Source: an uncultured Bacteroidales bacterium (lineage in GTDB: Bacteria > Bacteroidota > Bacteroidia > Bacteroidales > Paludibacteraceae). From it: a stretch of 64,000 nucleotides of DNA. Below are positions 1 to 9,823 of the stretch, in pieces. Under the pieces are notes generated by a model. The model was given only the letters and a program-made list of their open reading frames with translations, was not told the origin of the DNA and did not search any database. The position numbers and the translations under genes were made by a program. The stretch is from NCBI GenBank assembly GCA_902769535.1, contig CACXPH010000004.1, forward strand, positions 1-64,000. Reading direction: 5' to 3'. Position 1 is the stretch's first letter; every line of letters begins with the position of its first letter.

Positions 1-2
1 AG

Positions 3-1047
3 GAATTTAATGTAATAGGAGTAATGTTCGCCGACGAAGTAGAGACAGCCGTCTTCTCTGCTACCCCAACGGATGATTATGGCGTAATCTTGGAATGGCA
101 AGCTGTAGAAAATGCTGTCTTATACAATATTGACATTATACAAGGAAATGATACTATTCGGAAATTGCAATTCGACTCGAATGGCAAACTGCTAAATAGC
201 CCCTCTAATGCTCTTAATATTCACCACGCCTCTACTGCTATTCTTTCGGGCAACGGATGGCGGTGTGAAGTGAACGATTTAGATCCTGGAACGAATTACA
301 CGTATAGTATTACCGTAAAGGCAGAAAATGGCTCTGTTTTGTACACGCAATCAATTAGCTTTACCACAAAAGAAGAGACGTTTATTATCAAGTTTGTTAA
401 CTGGAATGGCGAAGAATTGCTGGTACTCCCCCGAATATACCTACACTTTCGCAGGTTGGACCCCGGCTATTGTAGCAGCAACGAGTGATACTACATACAC
501 TGCGACCTATACTGCTACCAAGAATAGTTATACCATTACATGGCAGAATGAGGATGGCTCGTTGATTGACCAAACAACCATAGAATATGGAGTTGTTCCT
601 ACTCATGCTGAACCGACAAAAGAAGCGACAGAAGAGTACACCTACACATTCACAGGATGGACACCGGCAGTAGTAGCAGTTACGGGTGATGCGACCTATA
701 AAGCAACATTTAGCAGTGTGGTCAATGTGTATACCATCTCTGTAAGTGCTGCTAATGGACAAGTCATTGGTGGAGGAGAGTACCAATATGGTGCTACTAT
801 TGACTTAACTGCTATCCCGAATGAAGGGTATGTATTTGACCAATGGTCAGATGGAGTTACAGATAATCCTCGTACAATTACCGTCACTGGCGATGCAGAA
901 TATACGGCACTGTTCACATCGACAGAAGGATTTGAGAATATCTACACTTCAGAACCCGTACAGAAGGTTATGATAGATCAAAAAGTCTATATCCTCCGCG
1001 GGGAGAAGACTTATACCATCACAGGACAAGAAACAATCGTGCCGTAA
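3..1047 (+). pseudogene. Secreted InlB-type repeat protein, 5' partial and frameshifted
   Basis: The reading frame is open from the left edge (frame of base 3), so the gene starts outside the window. The first part looks like a fibronectin-III-type beta-sandwich (about residues 8-125). It then enters an InlB-like repeat (FVNWNGEELL) and, near 415-435, the repeat continues in another frame (EYTYTFAGWTPAIV, frame of base 433). One complete repeat with the same core (EYTYTFTGWTPAVV) follows, then a divergent InlB module ending in DNPRTITVTGDAEYTALF. The protein ends with the C-terminal motif KVYILRGEKTYTITG shared with four other proteins here. The join drops the middle of one repeat out of frame, so the cause is an internal deletion, a collapsed repeat in the assembly, or a true frameshift. 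Function is probably cell-surface adhesion or scaffolding, which is inference from repeat type. Confidence 0.7.
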
Positions 1048-1072
1048 GGCTAAGAGATTCAATAACAGGCTT

Positions 1073-1092
1073 GGCGGGATTGGCATCCCGCC
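1073..1092. repeat. GC-rich palindrome between two secreted-protein genes
   Basis: A perfect 8-bp inverted repeat (ggcgggat / atcccgcc) with loop tggc lies between the two secreted-protein genes. No T-tract follows, so a classical intrinsic terminator is unlikely; an RNA-processing hairpin or a REP-like palindrome fits better. A related GC palindrome occurs near 35052-35073. Confidence 0.5.
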
Positions 1093-1122
1093 GGGTCACC
1101 AATAAATTTAAATAACATCATT

Positions 1123-3687
1123 ATGAAACAAAAACTTTTTACTCTATTGCTTGCTGTAGCAGCAAGTGTAGAGACTTTCTGTGCGTGGTCGTATGACAAT
1201 GTAGCACTGACCGTTAAATGGGAAACTGGTAATGAAGTTTCTATCATGTCAGGTGCTTCTGAAGGAGTGATAGGGACCAAACGGATAATTGGAGAGAGTT
1301 TGACCGAGGGCTCGCGAAACAATTTCGCGGCGAACCCCGGTGAAGCGATGGCGACCTTCAATCCTGCAAGCAGCAAGCCCGGTATTGACGCGAGTGCTAT
1401 GATTGAGTACTTCGTGAAGATGAAGAAAGGTGTTACTTTCACCCTCACGAGTGTGGAGTACGATGCTATCAAGCAAGGTACAAGCAATGCCTCCTATCAC
1501 TGGTCGTACACCGTGGACGGCATAGAGGCTACTCCGGTAGCCGTTTCGCAATATGACCTGCTGCGTGACAACAACACCTCCGGTTCTCCGGCGCTGCATC
1601 ACACGCATGCAATCACTGCGGCTGCCGGACAGACCGTCAGCCTGCGATTCTATGTGTCGGGCTTTGATAGCGGCAAACTCTTCTGTCTGAGCGATGTGCA
1701 GATCAACGGTACCATCAACGGCGAAGAAGATGTGTCAACATTCTCGGATATCAAGATTGGAGATTTTTATTACAACCTTGATACAATTAATCAAACGGCA
1801 CAAGTTGCGGAAAATTTTGACATGAGAGGAAATCTTGTTGTCCCCATCTCTGTAACCTTAAATGAAGTAGAATACAGCGTCACAAGCATTGGAAATAATG
1901 CTTTTCAAGGTTGTAGCGGTATGACCTCAATTGAGATTCCCAATAGCGTCACAAGCATTGGAGATAGGGCTTTCTATGGTTGCACAGGTTTGACCTCTGT
2001 GACGATTGAGGCAGAAACACCGCCAACATTAGGTAGCAATGCGTTTAATAATACCAGTAATTGCCCAATATATGTTCCCTGCAATGCTGCAAGCGCATAC
2101 AAAAGTGCTTGGCCGGGTTATGCGAATCGAATAAAATATGCTCCATTACCATACAAAATCTCCACTCAAGCAGAAAATGGCAGTGTGACTACAACTGATG
2201 TCACAACTTTAACTATATGCGAACCATTTGTAACTTGCACAGCGACGCCTGATTACGGCTATCATTTCACACAATGGAGCGATGGTTTGAAAGACAATCC
2301 GCGAACTATTGAACTAACTCAAGATACTACCTTTACCGCCAAGTTTGCGAAGAATACATATACCATTTCTACCACCTCTGCTAATTTTGAATTAGGAACA
2401 ACATCCGGTGATACAACGGCTCTATATCTCGACGAGGTGGAGATTTCTGCTATTCCGAATTATGGCTATCATTTCGTGCGCTGGAATGATAATAACAGGT
2501 CTAACCCTCGCACGGTTTCTGTGACCGAAGACAAGACCTATACGGCTTTTTTTGCAAAGAACATATATTCCATTACCAAGAATGCAGAGCATGGTTCTAT
2601 ATCCGGCAATAGTTCAGCGGAATATTTGGATTTCGTTACACTTACTGTTACAGCCGATTACGGTTATCACTTCACACAATGGTCAGATGGTTTGAAAGAT
2701 AACCCGCGTATCGCGCAGATAACCCAGGACACCGCCTTTACCGCCGAGTTTGCGTATGATCGCGCAGGAACGTGCGGAAAAGACTTGGCGTTGGTATGGT
2801 CATATGACCCGACAAACAAAGTACTGACCATCGGCAATGCCGGTTCATTTACAGAGAATATGCAGTTTGGTGTAGAAGCTCCGAACGAAATGGAGGAGCT
2901 GGTTATTGGTAACTCCGTCACGGCTATCGGTGCAAACGCTTTTGCGGGCATAGAGACGTTGAAGAAAGTGTCTATCGGAGAGTCCGTCAAGACCATCGGT
3001 GAGCAAGCGTTTTATAATTGCGTGAACCTCGAAACGATCTTCAACTACCGCCCGACGCCGACGAATGCCTACAGCAACGCCTTTGACGGAGTGGATAAGT
3101 TTGAGTGTACGCTGTACGTTCTGCCGAACTCGATCGACATGTACAAGGCAGCTGCCGTTTGGCGTGATTTCTACTATACCTATTCTATCGGCGCCGAAGA
3201 AACTACCGTGACTACGAATGATGTAACGGTAGAGCCGCAGAACAATGCCGTAACACTCACCTGGCCGACAAGCAACAATGCGGCTTCTTATACCATCCAA
3301 ATTACCAAAGATGGTGTCCTGTTCTGTACGCTTGTCTTCAATGCCAACGGTCAGTTGATAGGCATTGCTTTTGCGCCGGGCAAGAACGGAAACCGCCATG
3401 CACCGGCAGCTACAATGACCGCCGACGGCTTGCAGTTTACGGTAACGGGCTTGAGCAGCGGTACGCAATACGGATATAACTTAACCGCCAAAGATGCCAA
3501 CGATCAAACTGTTGCTACCTATTCCGGTACTTTCTCCACGACAAGCGAAGGTACTGCTACGGGAGTTGAGGAAATATCCTCTTCCCTTCAGGGAGGAGAC
3601 AGAGGTAGGCTTATCCTCCATAACGGCCAAATCTTCATCCTCCGCGGTGATCGCACCTACACCCTCACCGGCGCCGAGGTAAAATAA
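1123..3687 (+). CDS. Secreted multi-domain protein: BspA-like LRRs, InlB-like repeats, C-terminal sorting-like motif
   Basis: 854 residues with a signal peptide (residues 1-22, [15 protein letters not shown]). After an all-beta N-terminal region (about 23-200) comes a BspA-like leucine-rich block (about 249-336; [20 protein letters not shown]). Three divergent InlB-like repeats follow (about 343-540), each with a [16 protein letters not shown]-type core, then a second LRR block (about 590-676), a fibronectin-III-like domain (about 697-806), and the C-terminal motif [13 protein letters not shown]. BspA-type LRRs and InlB repeats in this phylum are usually surface adhesion or binding modules; no catalytic motif is visible. 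It shares the C-terminal motif and InlB modules with the frameshifted gene upstream, so the pair probably arose by duplication. A strong intrinsic terminator follows it. The ligand is unknown. Confidence 0.85.
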   Translation: MKQKLFTLLLAVAASVETFCAWSYDNVALTVKWETGNEVSIMSGASEGVIGTKRIIGESLTEGSRNNFAANPGEAMATFNPASSKPGIDASAMIEYFVKMKKGVTFTLTSVEYDAIKQGTSNASYHWSYTVDGIEATPVAVSQYDLLRDNNTSGSPALHHTHAITAAAGQTVSLRFYVSGFDSGKLFCLSDVQINGTINGEEDVSTFSDIKIGDFYYNLDTINQTAQVAENFDMRGNLVVPISVTLNEVEYSVTSIGNNAFQGCSGMTSIEIPNSVTSIGDRAFYGCTGLTSVTIEAETPPTLGSNAFNNTSNCPIYVPCNAASAYKSAWPGYANRIKYAPLPYKISTQAENGSVTTTDVTTLTICEPFVTCTATPDYGYHFTQWSDGLKDNPRTIELTQDTTFTAKFAKNTYTISTTSANFELGTTSGDTTALYLDEVEISAIPNYGYHFVRWNDNNRSNPRTVSVTEDKTYTAFFAKNIYSITKNAEHGSISGNSSAEYLDFVTLTVTADYGYHFTQWSDGLKDNPRIAQITQDTAFTAEFAYDRAGTCGKDLALVWSYDPTNKVLTIGNAGSFTENMQFGVEAPNEMEELVIGNSVTAIGANAFAGIETLKKVSIGESVKTIGEQAFYNCVNLETIFNYRPTPTNAYSNAFDGVDKFECTLYVLPNSIDMYKAAAVWRDFYYTYSIGAEETTVTTNDVTVEPQNNAVTLTWPTSNNAASYTIQITKDGVLFCTLVFNANGQLIGIAFAPGKNGNRHAPAATMTADGLQFTVTGLSSGTQYGYNLTAKDANDQTVATYSGTFSTTSEGTATGVEEISSSLQGGDRGRLILHNGQIFILRGDRTYTLTGAEVK

Positions 3688-3734
3688 TCTTCGTCTATTG
3701 CGTCCAAATTCTATTTGGACATTACCTAAAATCC

Positions 3735-3767
3735 AAGGAGCAGACTTCATAGCCTGCTCCTTTTTTT
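3735..3767 (+). terminator. Intrinsic terminator
   Basis: A 9-bp stem (3735-3743 aaggagcag pairing with 3754-3762 ctgctcctt), 10-nt loop, and a run of seven T (3761-3767). It ends the transcript of the secreted protein gene 48 bases upstream. Confidence 0.9.
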
Positions 3768-3825
3768 GAATTCTTCGTCCTTTTCCCGCAATTTTATGCG
3801 GGTCGTCTTATATTTTGCATTAAAA

Positions 3826-3857
3826 TTTGCATATATCAAAGAAAAGCAGTACCTTTG
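3826..3857 (+). promoter_or_regulatory. Bacteroidetes-type promoter for the 4025 gene
   Basis: -33 element TTTG (3826-3829), 20-bp spacer, -7 element TAccTTTG (3850-3857). The segment 3842-3858 (aaaagcagtacctttgc) is identical to the promoters at 4411-4427 and 33945-33961. Start of transcription is expected near 3864, giving a leader of about 160 nt that holds an 11-bp repeat array and an AT palindrome. Confidence 0.85.
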
Positions 3858-3875
3858 CACCCGAATTAGGTACTT

Positions 3876-3941
3876 TGAACGACGGTCGAACGACGGTCAA
3901 GCGACGGTGAAGCGACAGTCAAAGCCAACGTAAAGCCAAGG
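3876..3941. repeat. 11-bp degenerate tandem array, 6 units
   Basis: Six contiguous 11-bp units, from tgaacgacggt and cgaacgacggt through gaagcgacagt to taaagccaagg. Each unit resembles its neighbours more than distant units. It sits just downstream of the predicted promoter, in the untranslated leader of the 4025 gene, 36 bp before an AT palindrome. The units abut with no spacers, so it is not a CRISPR array. Confidence 0.85.
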
Positions 3942-3977
3942 TCGACCCGACAAAACCCCAAAAATTATGAACAATAC

Positions 3978-4003
3978 TATATTATATATTTATATATAAT
4001 ATA
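3978..4003. repeat. 26-bp AT palindrome in leader
   Basis: Perfect 12-bp arms (tatattatatat / atatataatata) around a tt centre, ending 21 bp before the start codon at 4025. It could form an RNA hairpin close to the ribosome-binding region or be a protein-binding site. Similar AT palindromes lie beside the 11-bp arrays at 23541 and 48554. Confidence 0.7.
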
Positions 4004-4024
4004 CTTTTTAAACCCCTATTTTTT

Positions 4025-4372
4025 ATGGCAAGAATAATAGCATCCTCAGGCATCGAACAAATCCACGGTAAGACGTATAACCGCGACAGAGGTTATTATT
4101 ACACACGAAATGGCAGACAATTTTATCGTGAACGCGACGAAGATTATCAGAAAAATCAGTCTCCTCGCCAGAAATGGAACTCTGCCGCCTTTAAGTACGC
4201 CAATTCTCAACTCAAACTCCTGACCTCTACAGAAGCCAAAGCTCAATTGGAAGCCGACTTCGAGGCTGCCAAACACGTTGCCTCCAACGGAAAAACCTAT
4301 ACAACCGTTCGTGCCTGGAAATACAACTCCCTCATTCACGAATACAAAAAATCGCATCCCTTTGAACAATAA
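4025..4372 (+). CDS. Small uncharacterised basic protein, 115 aa
   Basis: 115 residues, no signal peptide or membrane segment, rich in Arg, Lys, Tyr and Gln. Visible features are an N-terminal GIEQIHGKTYNRDRGYYYTRNGRQFYRER segment given here only in part (GYYYTRNGRQFYRER) and a central NQSPRQKWNSAAFKYAN segment. The sequence does not match HU/IHF, which I considered because of size and charge. It has its own promoter at 3826-3857 and an unusual long leader, and the grpE promoter follows directly, so it is probably a single-gene transcript. I do not recognise the family. A nucleic-acid-binding role is possible from composition only. Confidence 0.8.
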   Translation: MARIIASSGIEQIHGKTYNRDRGYYYTRNGRQFYRERDEDYQKNQSPRQKWNSAAFKYANSQLKLLTSTEAKAQLEADFEAAKHVASNGKTYTTVRAWKYNSLIHEYKKSHPFEQ

Positions 4373-4394
4373 ATTGTGATTTTTGTGGCTTTTT

Positions 4395-4426
4395 CTTGCA
4401 CATGTCTAAAAAAAGCAGTACCTTTG
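4395..4426 (+). promoter_or_regulatory. Bacteroidetes-type promoter for grpE-dnaJ
   Basis: -33 variant CTTG (4395-4398), 20-bp spacer, -7 TAccTTTG (4419-4426). Leader of about 73 nt to the grpE ATG. The bases 4411-4427 match two other promoters in the window exactly. No CIRCE-type inverted repeat was seen. Confidence 0.8.
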
Positions 4427-4505
4427 CGCTGTTATCTGCCAAAATGGCAGTGCTTCACTCTTTGGCACGCTATTTGACGTTGTCAAAGTGTAAAATTATG
4501 CACTT

Positions 4506-5036
4506 ATGAAGAAAGAAAAAAAGATAGAAGAACAATTAGAACAGCAGGTGGAACAACCTGCAGAGGAGCAGATCCAAGAACAACAAGGACCGACGGTGGA
4601 AGAACTGCAGGCGCGTATTGAAGAACTGGAGGACAAGAACCTGCGCATGATGGCGGAGTTCGATAACTATCGTCGTCGTACGAACAAAGAGAAACTGGAT
4701 CTCATGGAAACGGCCGGAGAGCGTATCTTTACTGAGATGCTGCCGCTTGTGGACGATTTCGAGCGCGCAACGGCTGCAATGGAGAAAACCGATGATATTG
4801 ACGCCGTGCGTGAAGGTATCAAGTTGATTCAGCAGAAATTCCTCTCCTTCCTCGACAAGCACGACGTCCATGCCATCGTGACAGACGGCGCAGACTTCAA
4901 TACCGACGAGCACGAGGCCGTGACGACTTTCGCCGCCGGCGAAGACCAGAAAGGCAAAGTGATCGACTGCACGCAAAAAGGATACAAACTTGGCGATAAA
5001 GTGATCCGTTTCGCCAAAGTAGTAGTAGGAGAATAA
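4506..5036 (+). CDS. grpE: Nucleotide exchange factor GrpE
   Basis: 176 residues, the usual GrpE length. GrpE releases ADP from DnaK in the cytosolic Hsp70 cycle. A Glu/Gln-rich N-terminal tail (residues 5-30) leads into a long coiled coil (about 30-75, with MAEFDNYRRRTNKEK, the conserved GrpE helix). The C-terminal beta domain ends YKLGDKVIRFAKVVVGE, which matches the family signature. Start chosen at the ATG giving MKKEKKIEEQ. dnaJ follows after 3 bp, so the two co-chaperones are co-transcribed and probably translationally linked; dnaK is not in the window. Confidence 0.97.
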   Translation: MKKEKKIEEQLEQQVEQPAEEQIQEQQGPTVEELQARIEELEDKNLRMMAEFDNYRRRTNKEKLDLMETAGERIFTEMLPLVDDFERATAAMEKTDDIDAVREGIKLIQQKFLSFLDKHDVHAIVTDGADFNTDEHEAVTTFAAGEDQKGKVIDCTQKGYKLGDKVIRFAKVVVGE

Positions 5037-5039
5037 GTT

Positions 5040-6203
5040 ATGGCAGAAAAACGTGATTATTATGAAGTGCTGGAGGTCCCAAAGACCGCAACAGCAGACG
5101 AGATAAAGAAGGCTTACCGCAAGAAAGCCATCCAGTATCACCCGGATAAGAACCCGGGCGATAAGGCCGCTGAGGAGAAATTCAAAGAGGCAGCAGAGGC
5201 CTATGAGGTGCTGTCTGATCCGCAGAAACGGCAACGTTACGACCAGTTTGGTATGGCAGGTATGCAAGGCGCCGGAGGTTTCAGTGGCGGCGGTATGTCC
5301 ATGGAGGATATCTTCTCGCACTTCGGAGACATCTTCGAAGGCGCAGGCTTTGACCTCGGTGACATCGGTAATATGTTCATGGGTGGCAGCCGCTCTCGCG
5401 GTCCTCGTGTTCGTCGTGGAAGCGACCTCCGTGGCCGTGTGACGCTGACACTTGAAGAGATAGCGACCGGCTGCGAGAAGAAGATCAAAGTGCGTCGTCT
5501 CGTAGAGTGTCAGGACTGTCACGGTACCGGAAGTGCCGATGGACAGGTTGAGACATGTCCTACATGTAAGGGAACGGGACGCGTCATCCGTCAGCAACGG
5601 GGCATCTTCGGTATGATGCAGATGCAGACGGAATGTGAGACCTGCGGCGGCGAAGGACGGATCATCAAGAATAAATGTCCGAAATGTGGCGGCCAGGGTG
5701 TCGTCCGTGCGGAAGATGTGATCACCGTCACGATCCCTGCCGGCGTCTCCGGAGGCATGCAACTGACTGTGCCCGGTAAGGGTAACGCTGCGCCGCATGG
5801 AGGTGTACCGGGCGACCTGCTCGTGATGATCGAGGAAGAGGAGCACAAGGACTTCGTTCGTCAGGATAGCGACCTGATCTACAACCTCCTGCTCGATATG
5901 CCGACTGCTATTCTCGGTGGACAAGTGCAGATCCCGACGCTCTCCGGAAACGTCAAGATCACCATCACACCGGGTACACAACCTGGTAAGGTGCTCCGCA
6001 TGCGAGGCAAGGGTCTGCCGCGTATCGACCAGTACGGACGTCGTTACGGCGAAGGAGATTTGCTCATCAATGTGGGCGTCTATATCCCTGAGCACCTCAG
6101 CAAGGATGAGCGCAAACTCATCGAGCAACTTCAGAATAGCCCGAACATAGCGCCCGGCTCTGCGGACAAGAAGAATTTCTTCCGTAATTTATTTGGAATC
6201 TAA
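5040..6203 (+). CDS. dnaJ: Chaperone protein DnaJ
   Basis: 387 residues. DnaJ (Hsp40) delivers unfolded substrates to DnaK and stimulates its ATPase. Domains in order: J domain (1-70) with the HPD motif in [18 protein letters not shown]; Gly/Phe-rich linker (75-120); zinc-binding domain with four CxxCxGxG repeats ([32 protein letters not shown]); C-terminal substrate-binding domains ([13 protein letters not shown]). All signatures of a type I DnaJ are present. Its stop overlaps the next start by one base (TAATG), so the outer-membrane gene downstream is translationally coupled. Confidence 0.98.
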   Translation: MAEKRDYYEVLEVPKTATADEIKKAYRKKAIQYHPDKNPGDKAAEEKFKEAAEAYEVLSDPQKRQRYDQFGMAGMQGAGGFSGGGMSMEDIFSHFGDIFEGAGFDLGDIGNMFMGGSRSRGPRVRRGSDLRGRVTLTLEEIATGCEKKIKVRRLVECQDCHGTGSADGQVETCPTCKGTGRVIRQQRGIFGMMQMQTECETCGGEGRIIKNKCPKCGGQGVVRAEDVITVTIPAGVSGGMQLTVPGKGNAAPHGGVPGDLLVMIEEEEHKDFVRQDSDLIYNLLLDMPTAILGGQVQIPTLSGNVKITITPGTQPGKVLRMRGKGLPRIDQYGRRYGEGDLLINVGVYIPEHLSKDERKLIEQLQNSPNIAPGSADKKNFFRNLFGI

Positions 6204-8635
6204 TGCATCTGCTACTCGCGATATTAATTGGAATAGACTCTATCGCAAGTTCCTTCTTTGGTCAGTGGTATCAAACCACTGACCTTGGTCATTATTTGGA
6301 TAACTGCAATGACTACGTCGTGTATGAAACGGAGACGACGGGTGAGTGGAATTTAGGCAACCAGAATGTCTTCTCTATCGCCGGCAACTCGTTTCGGCAG
6401 AATAAATACCATCTGAACGGCATGCGTATCGACTCGCGTACGATGGCGGGTAACACGATGCTGCATACGCAGATGGATCGTACGTCGTTGGCACTGGACT
6501 ACCATGATGGAGAGTTGTTCTTTACCGATGACTCCCTCCAGAAAGCACGTATCCGCTTGACGGGTAATGTGGGCAACCTCGGCGGTATCTCTCCGGGTAC
6601 GCGCCAGATGATCAACCTCTTTCATTCGTCCGGTGAGGAGCGTACGATGGATCGCCGACCGGTTGACATGCGCAATCATATCGTCGGCGGCGGCACGATG
6701 GAGGCGACCTTCGGTATTCCTGCCTACGGCCGCACGTACTATCAGCATGCTTATGCCCATTATGACCAGCGTCGCCTGACGGCTTTTGACCCGACGGGCA
6801 TCAGCGGCATGTTCACTGCCGACAACTACCAAGCCCAATTAGATGGTGAGATACCTCTAAACGCCAAACATACCGCCCTTAACTATTTCCTCGTTGCGCA
6901 GGGACGTTCCGACTATGGTTCGGAGTTCTATTTTAACCGCAACGAGTTGGCGGCTCAACAAGCTTATCAAGCAGGTCTGTACAGCACAACCACCTTCGCC
7001 AATAAGGGTGTGCTGGTGGCAGGTTTGAGTTATGAACTGAATCAACTTAAGCACGACACGCTTAACTTCGCGCGCAACCTCATCGACCAGGATGGTGAAG
7101 CCTTTGACCCTTGGTATGCCGACGGACGTTTGCATAGTATTAACCTCTCGGCTCAGTATGACCAGCCGCTCTTGCCGTGGCTACGCATCCATGCGGAAGG
7201 GTATAACTCCCTCTTGCATTTTAACCCGACAACAACCGCGTGGTCGAATGCCATCTATACGCAATCGATCGAGGATACCGCGCCCACACCGCTCTATACG
7301 ACTTATTGGAACTCCGCCGCTTTCACCTCCGGCATCTTGGAGAACGAAGCCTTGGCGATCGGCGAATGGCAACCTGCGAAAGGGCTGAATCTCTATGCCC
7401 ATCTTGGTGTCTCGCTCGACGGCATCCTGTTAGGCAACGGTCGGTCGGTAGTTACGCCGAACTTCCTCGCCAAACTGGCCTTGGAATATGAACCGATCTG
7501 GTGGTTTAAGTTCGGACTCTCGCTTAGTCATCACCGCATGTCCTACACGTGGGACGAAGTGCGTTACCTCAGTGCCGATTATATGAACGGCGAAATGCGG
7601 TATGCGGACAATACCTTGTTAGGTACCACCGGCGGCGCCTATCATACGCCGGCAACGAATCTCTGGATGCATCAACCGTCCTACGTCGTGATCGATCTGC
7701 CGATACGTTTTACCTTTGGTAAAAGTCGTCGCCACGAGATAGCCATCCTCAATTCGATTCGTAAGTACTACAATATGTGGTTCACAGATTTTGCGAATGG
7801 TCTGGACGCTAACTTAATCAAGCAGGGCGACTATTACTATATGCGCGAAGGGCAGAAGGACTACACCGTTACCACCCAACCGCTTGACTTGATGTCCTCG
7901 CGCGTAGGCGGGCGTACTCCTTATTATATGTCGAACATGGTCAAATATACGTACACCGGTCGCAAATGGTTCGTGCTGCTCAGTTGGCAGAGTTACCTTA
8001 TGGCCGGTTTGAGTACATTAGGCAACGGTCCGCTGCATAATAATATCGGTGTATTGTCAGAGAGTTCGGCAAATCCCAATACCTATATAGCCCTGAGCGA
8101 GAACAGTTTGCCTTACCAGGGAAACTGCCGGCTCGACCAAGACAAGTCGTTTATCCTGCGCCTGCAAGTGACCTATAATCCGATCAAGTACCTCTCGTTA
8201 GGCTTCAACGGTAAGTTCAAAGACGGTCAACCGTTCTCTACCTTCACCGCAACGCCGCAGACCATCAACGGTCACAACCAGACAGCTATCGTCCATGCGG
8301 ATGCGAAAGGCATCAACATGGTTAATCAGGCCTTCGGTAAACGCGAAGACGCATTCTTTAATCTCGAACTGAAGGTAACCGGAAGATGGTGGGTACGTGA
8401 TATCCCGATGTCACTGGAGGTACTCTGTTATAACCTCTATGATTTTGGAACGGCGCTGACCGAATATACCTTTGACGGCTACAAGCATGCTACTTATCCG
8501 CATTGGACGCAGGAGTTGGGCAACGAAACGATGAAGAACAGTCGTACGTCAATGAGTCTCTGCATTCCGCGCGGCTTGCTGTTCACCTTCCGCGTAGGGT
8601 TGGAGAAAGATAAGAACGAATCCTACCGCCCATAA
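6203..8635 (+). CDS. Outer-membrane beta-barrel protein, TonB-receptor-like
   Basis: 810 residues. A short hydrophobic N-terminus ([17 protein letters not shown]) acts as signal peptide. An apparent plug-like region (about 25-160) contains GNSFRQNKYHLNGMRIDS, resembling the TonB-dependent receptor plug, but no carboxypeptidase-like domain or clear TonB box was seen. The remainder alternates aromatic-bounded strands and polar loops, as expected for a large barrel, and ends in LLFTFRVGLEKDKNESYRP. It starts inside the dnaJ stop codon. The last 87 bp overlap the convergent O-antigen-ligase gene, an unusually long convergent overlap, with no terminator between them. Substrate unknown; a non-transporting barrel is the alternative. 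Confidence 0.6.
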   Translation: MHLLLAILIGIDSIASSFFGQWYQTTDLGHYLDNCNDYVVYETETTGEWNLGNQNVFSIAGNSFRQNKYHLNGMRIDSRTMAGNTMLHTQMDRTSLALDYHDGELFFTDDSLQKARIRLTGNVGNLGGISPGTRQMINLFHSSGEERTMDRRPVDMRNHIVGGGTMEATFGIPAYGRTYYQHAYAHYDQRRLTAFDPTGISGMFTADNYQAQLDGEIPLNAKHTALNYFLVAQGRSDYGSEFYFNRNELAAQQAYQAGLYSTTTFANKGVLVAGLSYELNQLKHDTLNFARNLIDQDGEAFDPWYADGRLHSINLSAQYDQPLLPWLRIHAEGYNSLLHFNPTTTAWSNAIYTQSIEDTAPTPLYTTYWNSAAFTSGILENEALAIGEWQPAKGLNLYAHLGVSLDGILLGNGRSVVTPNFLAKLALEYEPIWWFKFGLSLSHHRMSYTWDEVRYLSADYMNGEMRYADNTLLGTTGGAYHTPATNLWMHQPSYVVIDLPIRFTFGKSRRHEIAILNSIRKYYNMWFTDFANGLDANLIKQGDYYYMREGQKDYTVTTQPLDLMSSRVGGRTPYYMSNMVKYTYTGRKWFVLLSWQSYLMAGLSTLGNGPLHNNIGVLSESSANPNTYIALSENSLPYQGNCRLDQDKSFILRLQVTYNPIKYLSLGFNGKFKDGQPFSTFTATPQTINGHNQTAIVHADAKGINMVNQAFGKREDAFFNLELKVTGRWWVRDIPMSLEVLCYNLYDFGTALTEYTFDGYKHATYPHWTQELGNETMKNSRTSMSLCIPRGLLFTFRVGLEKDKNESYRP

Positions 8636-9823
8636 AACGATTCCGTCGAACTTACCGAACATACAATCGGTTAGCATGTTCATGGCAAATAGCGTGAAGA
8701 AAAGCAACGCGAATACGCGGTTCTCTTTTCGTGCGCAGAACGGAACGGATAACCAGGCCAGAAGGAAGAGCAACAAACCCGGAATACCGATTTCCATCAG
8801 TTCTTCCAGATATTGGTTATGGGCATGATAATGCTTGAGGATATAGTAATCAAACCCCTTCTCTTGGTATTTCTCCATCAAGTATGCCGTACTTTGTCCC
8901 GCGCCTAAACCGTACGCCAGATAGTCGCTTGGCTGCTGGAGAGCGCAACCGTAGATATTAAACCGCACATCATGTTCGTAGCTTACATCACGCATCTCGG
9001 TGATTGCGTGCATGTTGAACTGCTGCATGCGCGGATGCATTTTGAGTAAACCTCCTCCGGCTAACATACCGAGCAACAAGATGCCGATACCATACCGTAG
9101 GCGGTACTTGTGCGGGATTGCGCAGATAATACCTACTACCAGCATCGCGGCTGCTGTCAAGATGGCTTGCCGTGAACCGGTGAGGAAGATAGACGACAGC
9201 ATTACAGGTACCATCACCATCCATACCCATTTCTTCTCTCTCCACACCATGATAGCAGTTACAGCGCCGATCATCTCCACGCTGCAAAGGAACAGACGAT
9301 GCTTGAAATGCGAGATGTTATCCGATAGGAACACCCACCATTCCGCATGCCGCGTCCATGGCTCCTTTAGATCCAGATAAGGTACTAACTCGGGATGATA
9401 AAAGAGCACCGCCATCCAAATCACGTATAGCGGTATAGCCACTACACAACTGATGGCTAACACCTTGCTTATCTGTCGCCAGTTATACCGATCGTTGACA
9501 CCCCATAAGCCTATCGGCATCAGCAGCGCAAACGCCATATACCGTTCCATTTGCCAACTCCAGGCATCCGAGTCCGGAGACCAGAAATACGAAACGGCTT
9601 TCCATGCGAACCAAAGACCGAAGAGTAGGAAGGGGACAAATTGTATATGGTCAATGGTGCATCGTAAATTAGGTTTCTTGAGCCATCTTCCTTCCAATAA
9701 CCAAACCACAAGCCATAACACAAAAGCATATCTCAGATAGATTTGCGGGAACGGCAACAATGCCACTAACGCTAAAAAAAGCGCATAATTAATGTGGCCT
9801 ACGATGTCTTGGTATCGTTTCAT
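8549..9823 (-). CDS. O-antigen ligase / polymerase family membrane protein
   Basis: 424 residues, about ten to twelve predicted membrane segments, and a large periplasmic loop holding the conserved TGSRQAI motif and, further on, LKHYHAHNQYLEELMEIG (the H-x-x-N-x-x-L motif of Wzy/WaaL ligases). These enzymes join polymerised O-antigen or similar glycans to lipid A-core at the periplasmic face of the inner membrane, or polymerise them. It overlaps the upstream GT-kinase gene by 4 bp (ATGA) and is the last gene of the minus-strand envelope run. Its 3' end overlaps the barrel protein gene on the other strand by 87 bp. Ligase versus polymerase cannot be separated by sequence alone. Confidence 0.85.
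   Translation of the reverse strand: MKRYQDIVGHINYALFLALVALLPFPQIYLRYAFVLWLVVWLLEGRWLKKPNLRCTIDHIQFVPFLLFGLWFAWKAVSYFWSPDSDAWSWQMERYMAFALLMPIGLWGVNDRYNWRQISKVLAISCVVAIPLYVIWMAVLFYHPELVPYLDLKEPWTRHAEWWVFLSDNISHFKHRLFLCSVEMIGAVTAIMVWREKKWVWMVMVPVMLSSIFLTGSRQAILTAAAMLVVGIICAIPHKYRLRYGIGILLLGMLAGGGLLKMHPRMQQFNMHAITEMRDVSYEHDVRFNIYGCALQQPSDYLAYGLGAGQSTAYLMEKYQEKGFDYYILKHYHAHNQYLEELMEIGIPGLLLFLLAWLSVPFCARKENRVFALLFFTLFAMNMLTDCMFGKFDGIVLWAVGFVLIFLQPYAEGEQQAARNAETH

Noticed and set aside
2845-3468. A 207-codon minus-strand frame opposite the LRR/InlB protein
   Set aside because: Shadow of the real plus-strand gene, without start context or motifs.
3785-3802. Hairpin cccgca/tgcggg as a second terminator
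   Set aside because: No T-run follows on either strand; it lies between a good terminator and a promoter, so only a weak palindrome remains.
3876-3941. CRISPR array
   Set aside because: Units are 11 bp, contiguous and without unique spacers, and no cas genes are in the window.
4025-4372. HU/IHF-type DNA-binding protein
   Set aside because: Size and charge are similar but the sequence lacks the HU fold signature and the beta-arm motif.
4536-6128. A 530-codon open frame on the minus strand opposite grpE-dnaJ
   Set aside because: It is antisense to two clearly conserved genes, has low-complexity His/Leu-rich text and no family motif; the frame stays open because of codon bias in the real genes.
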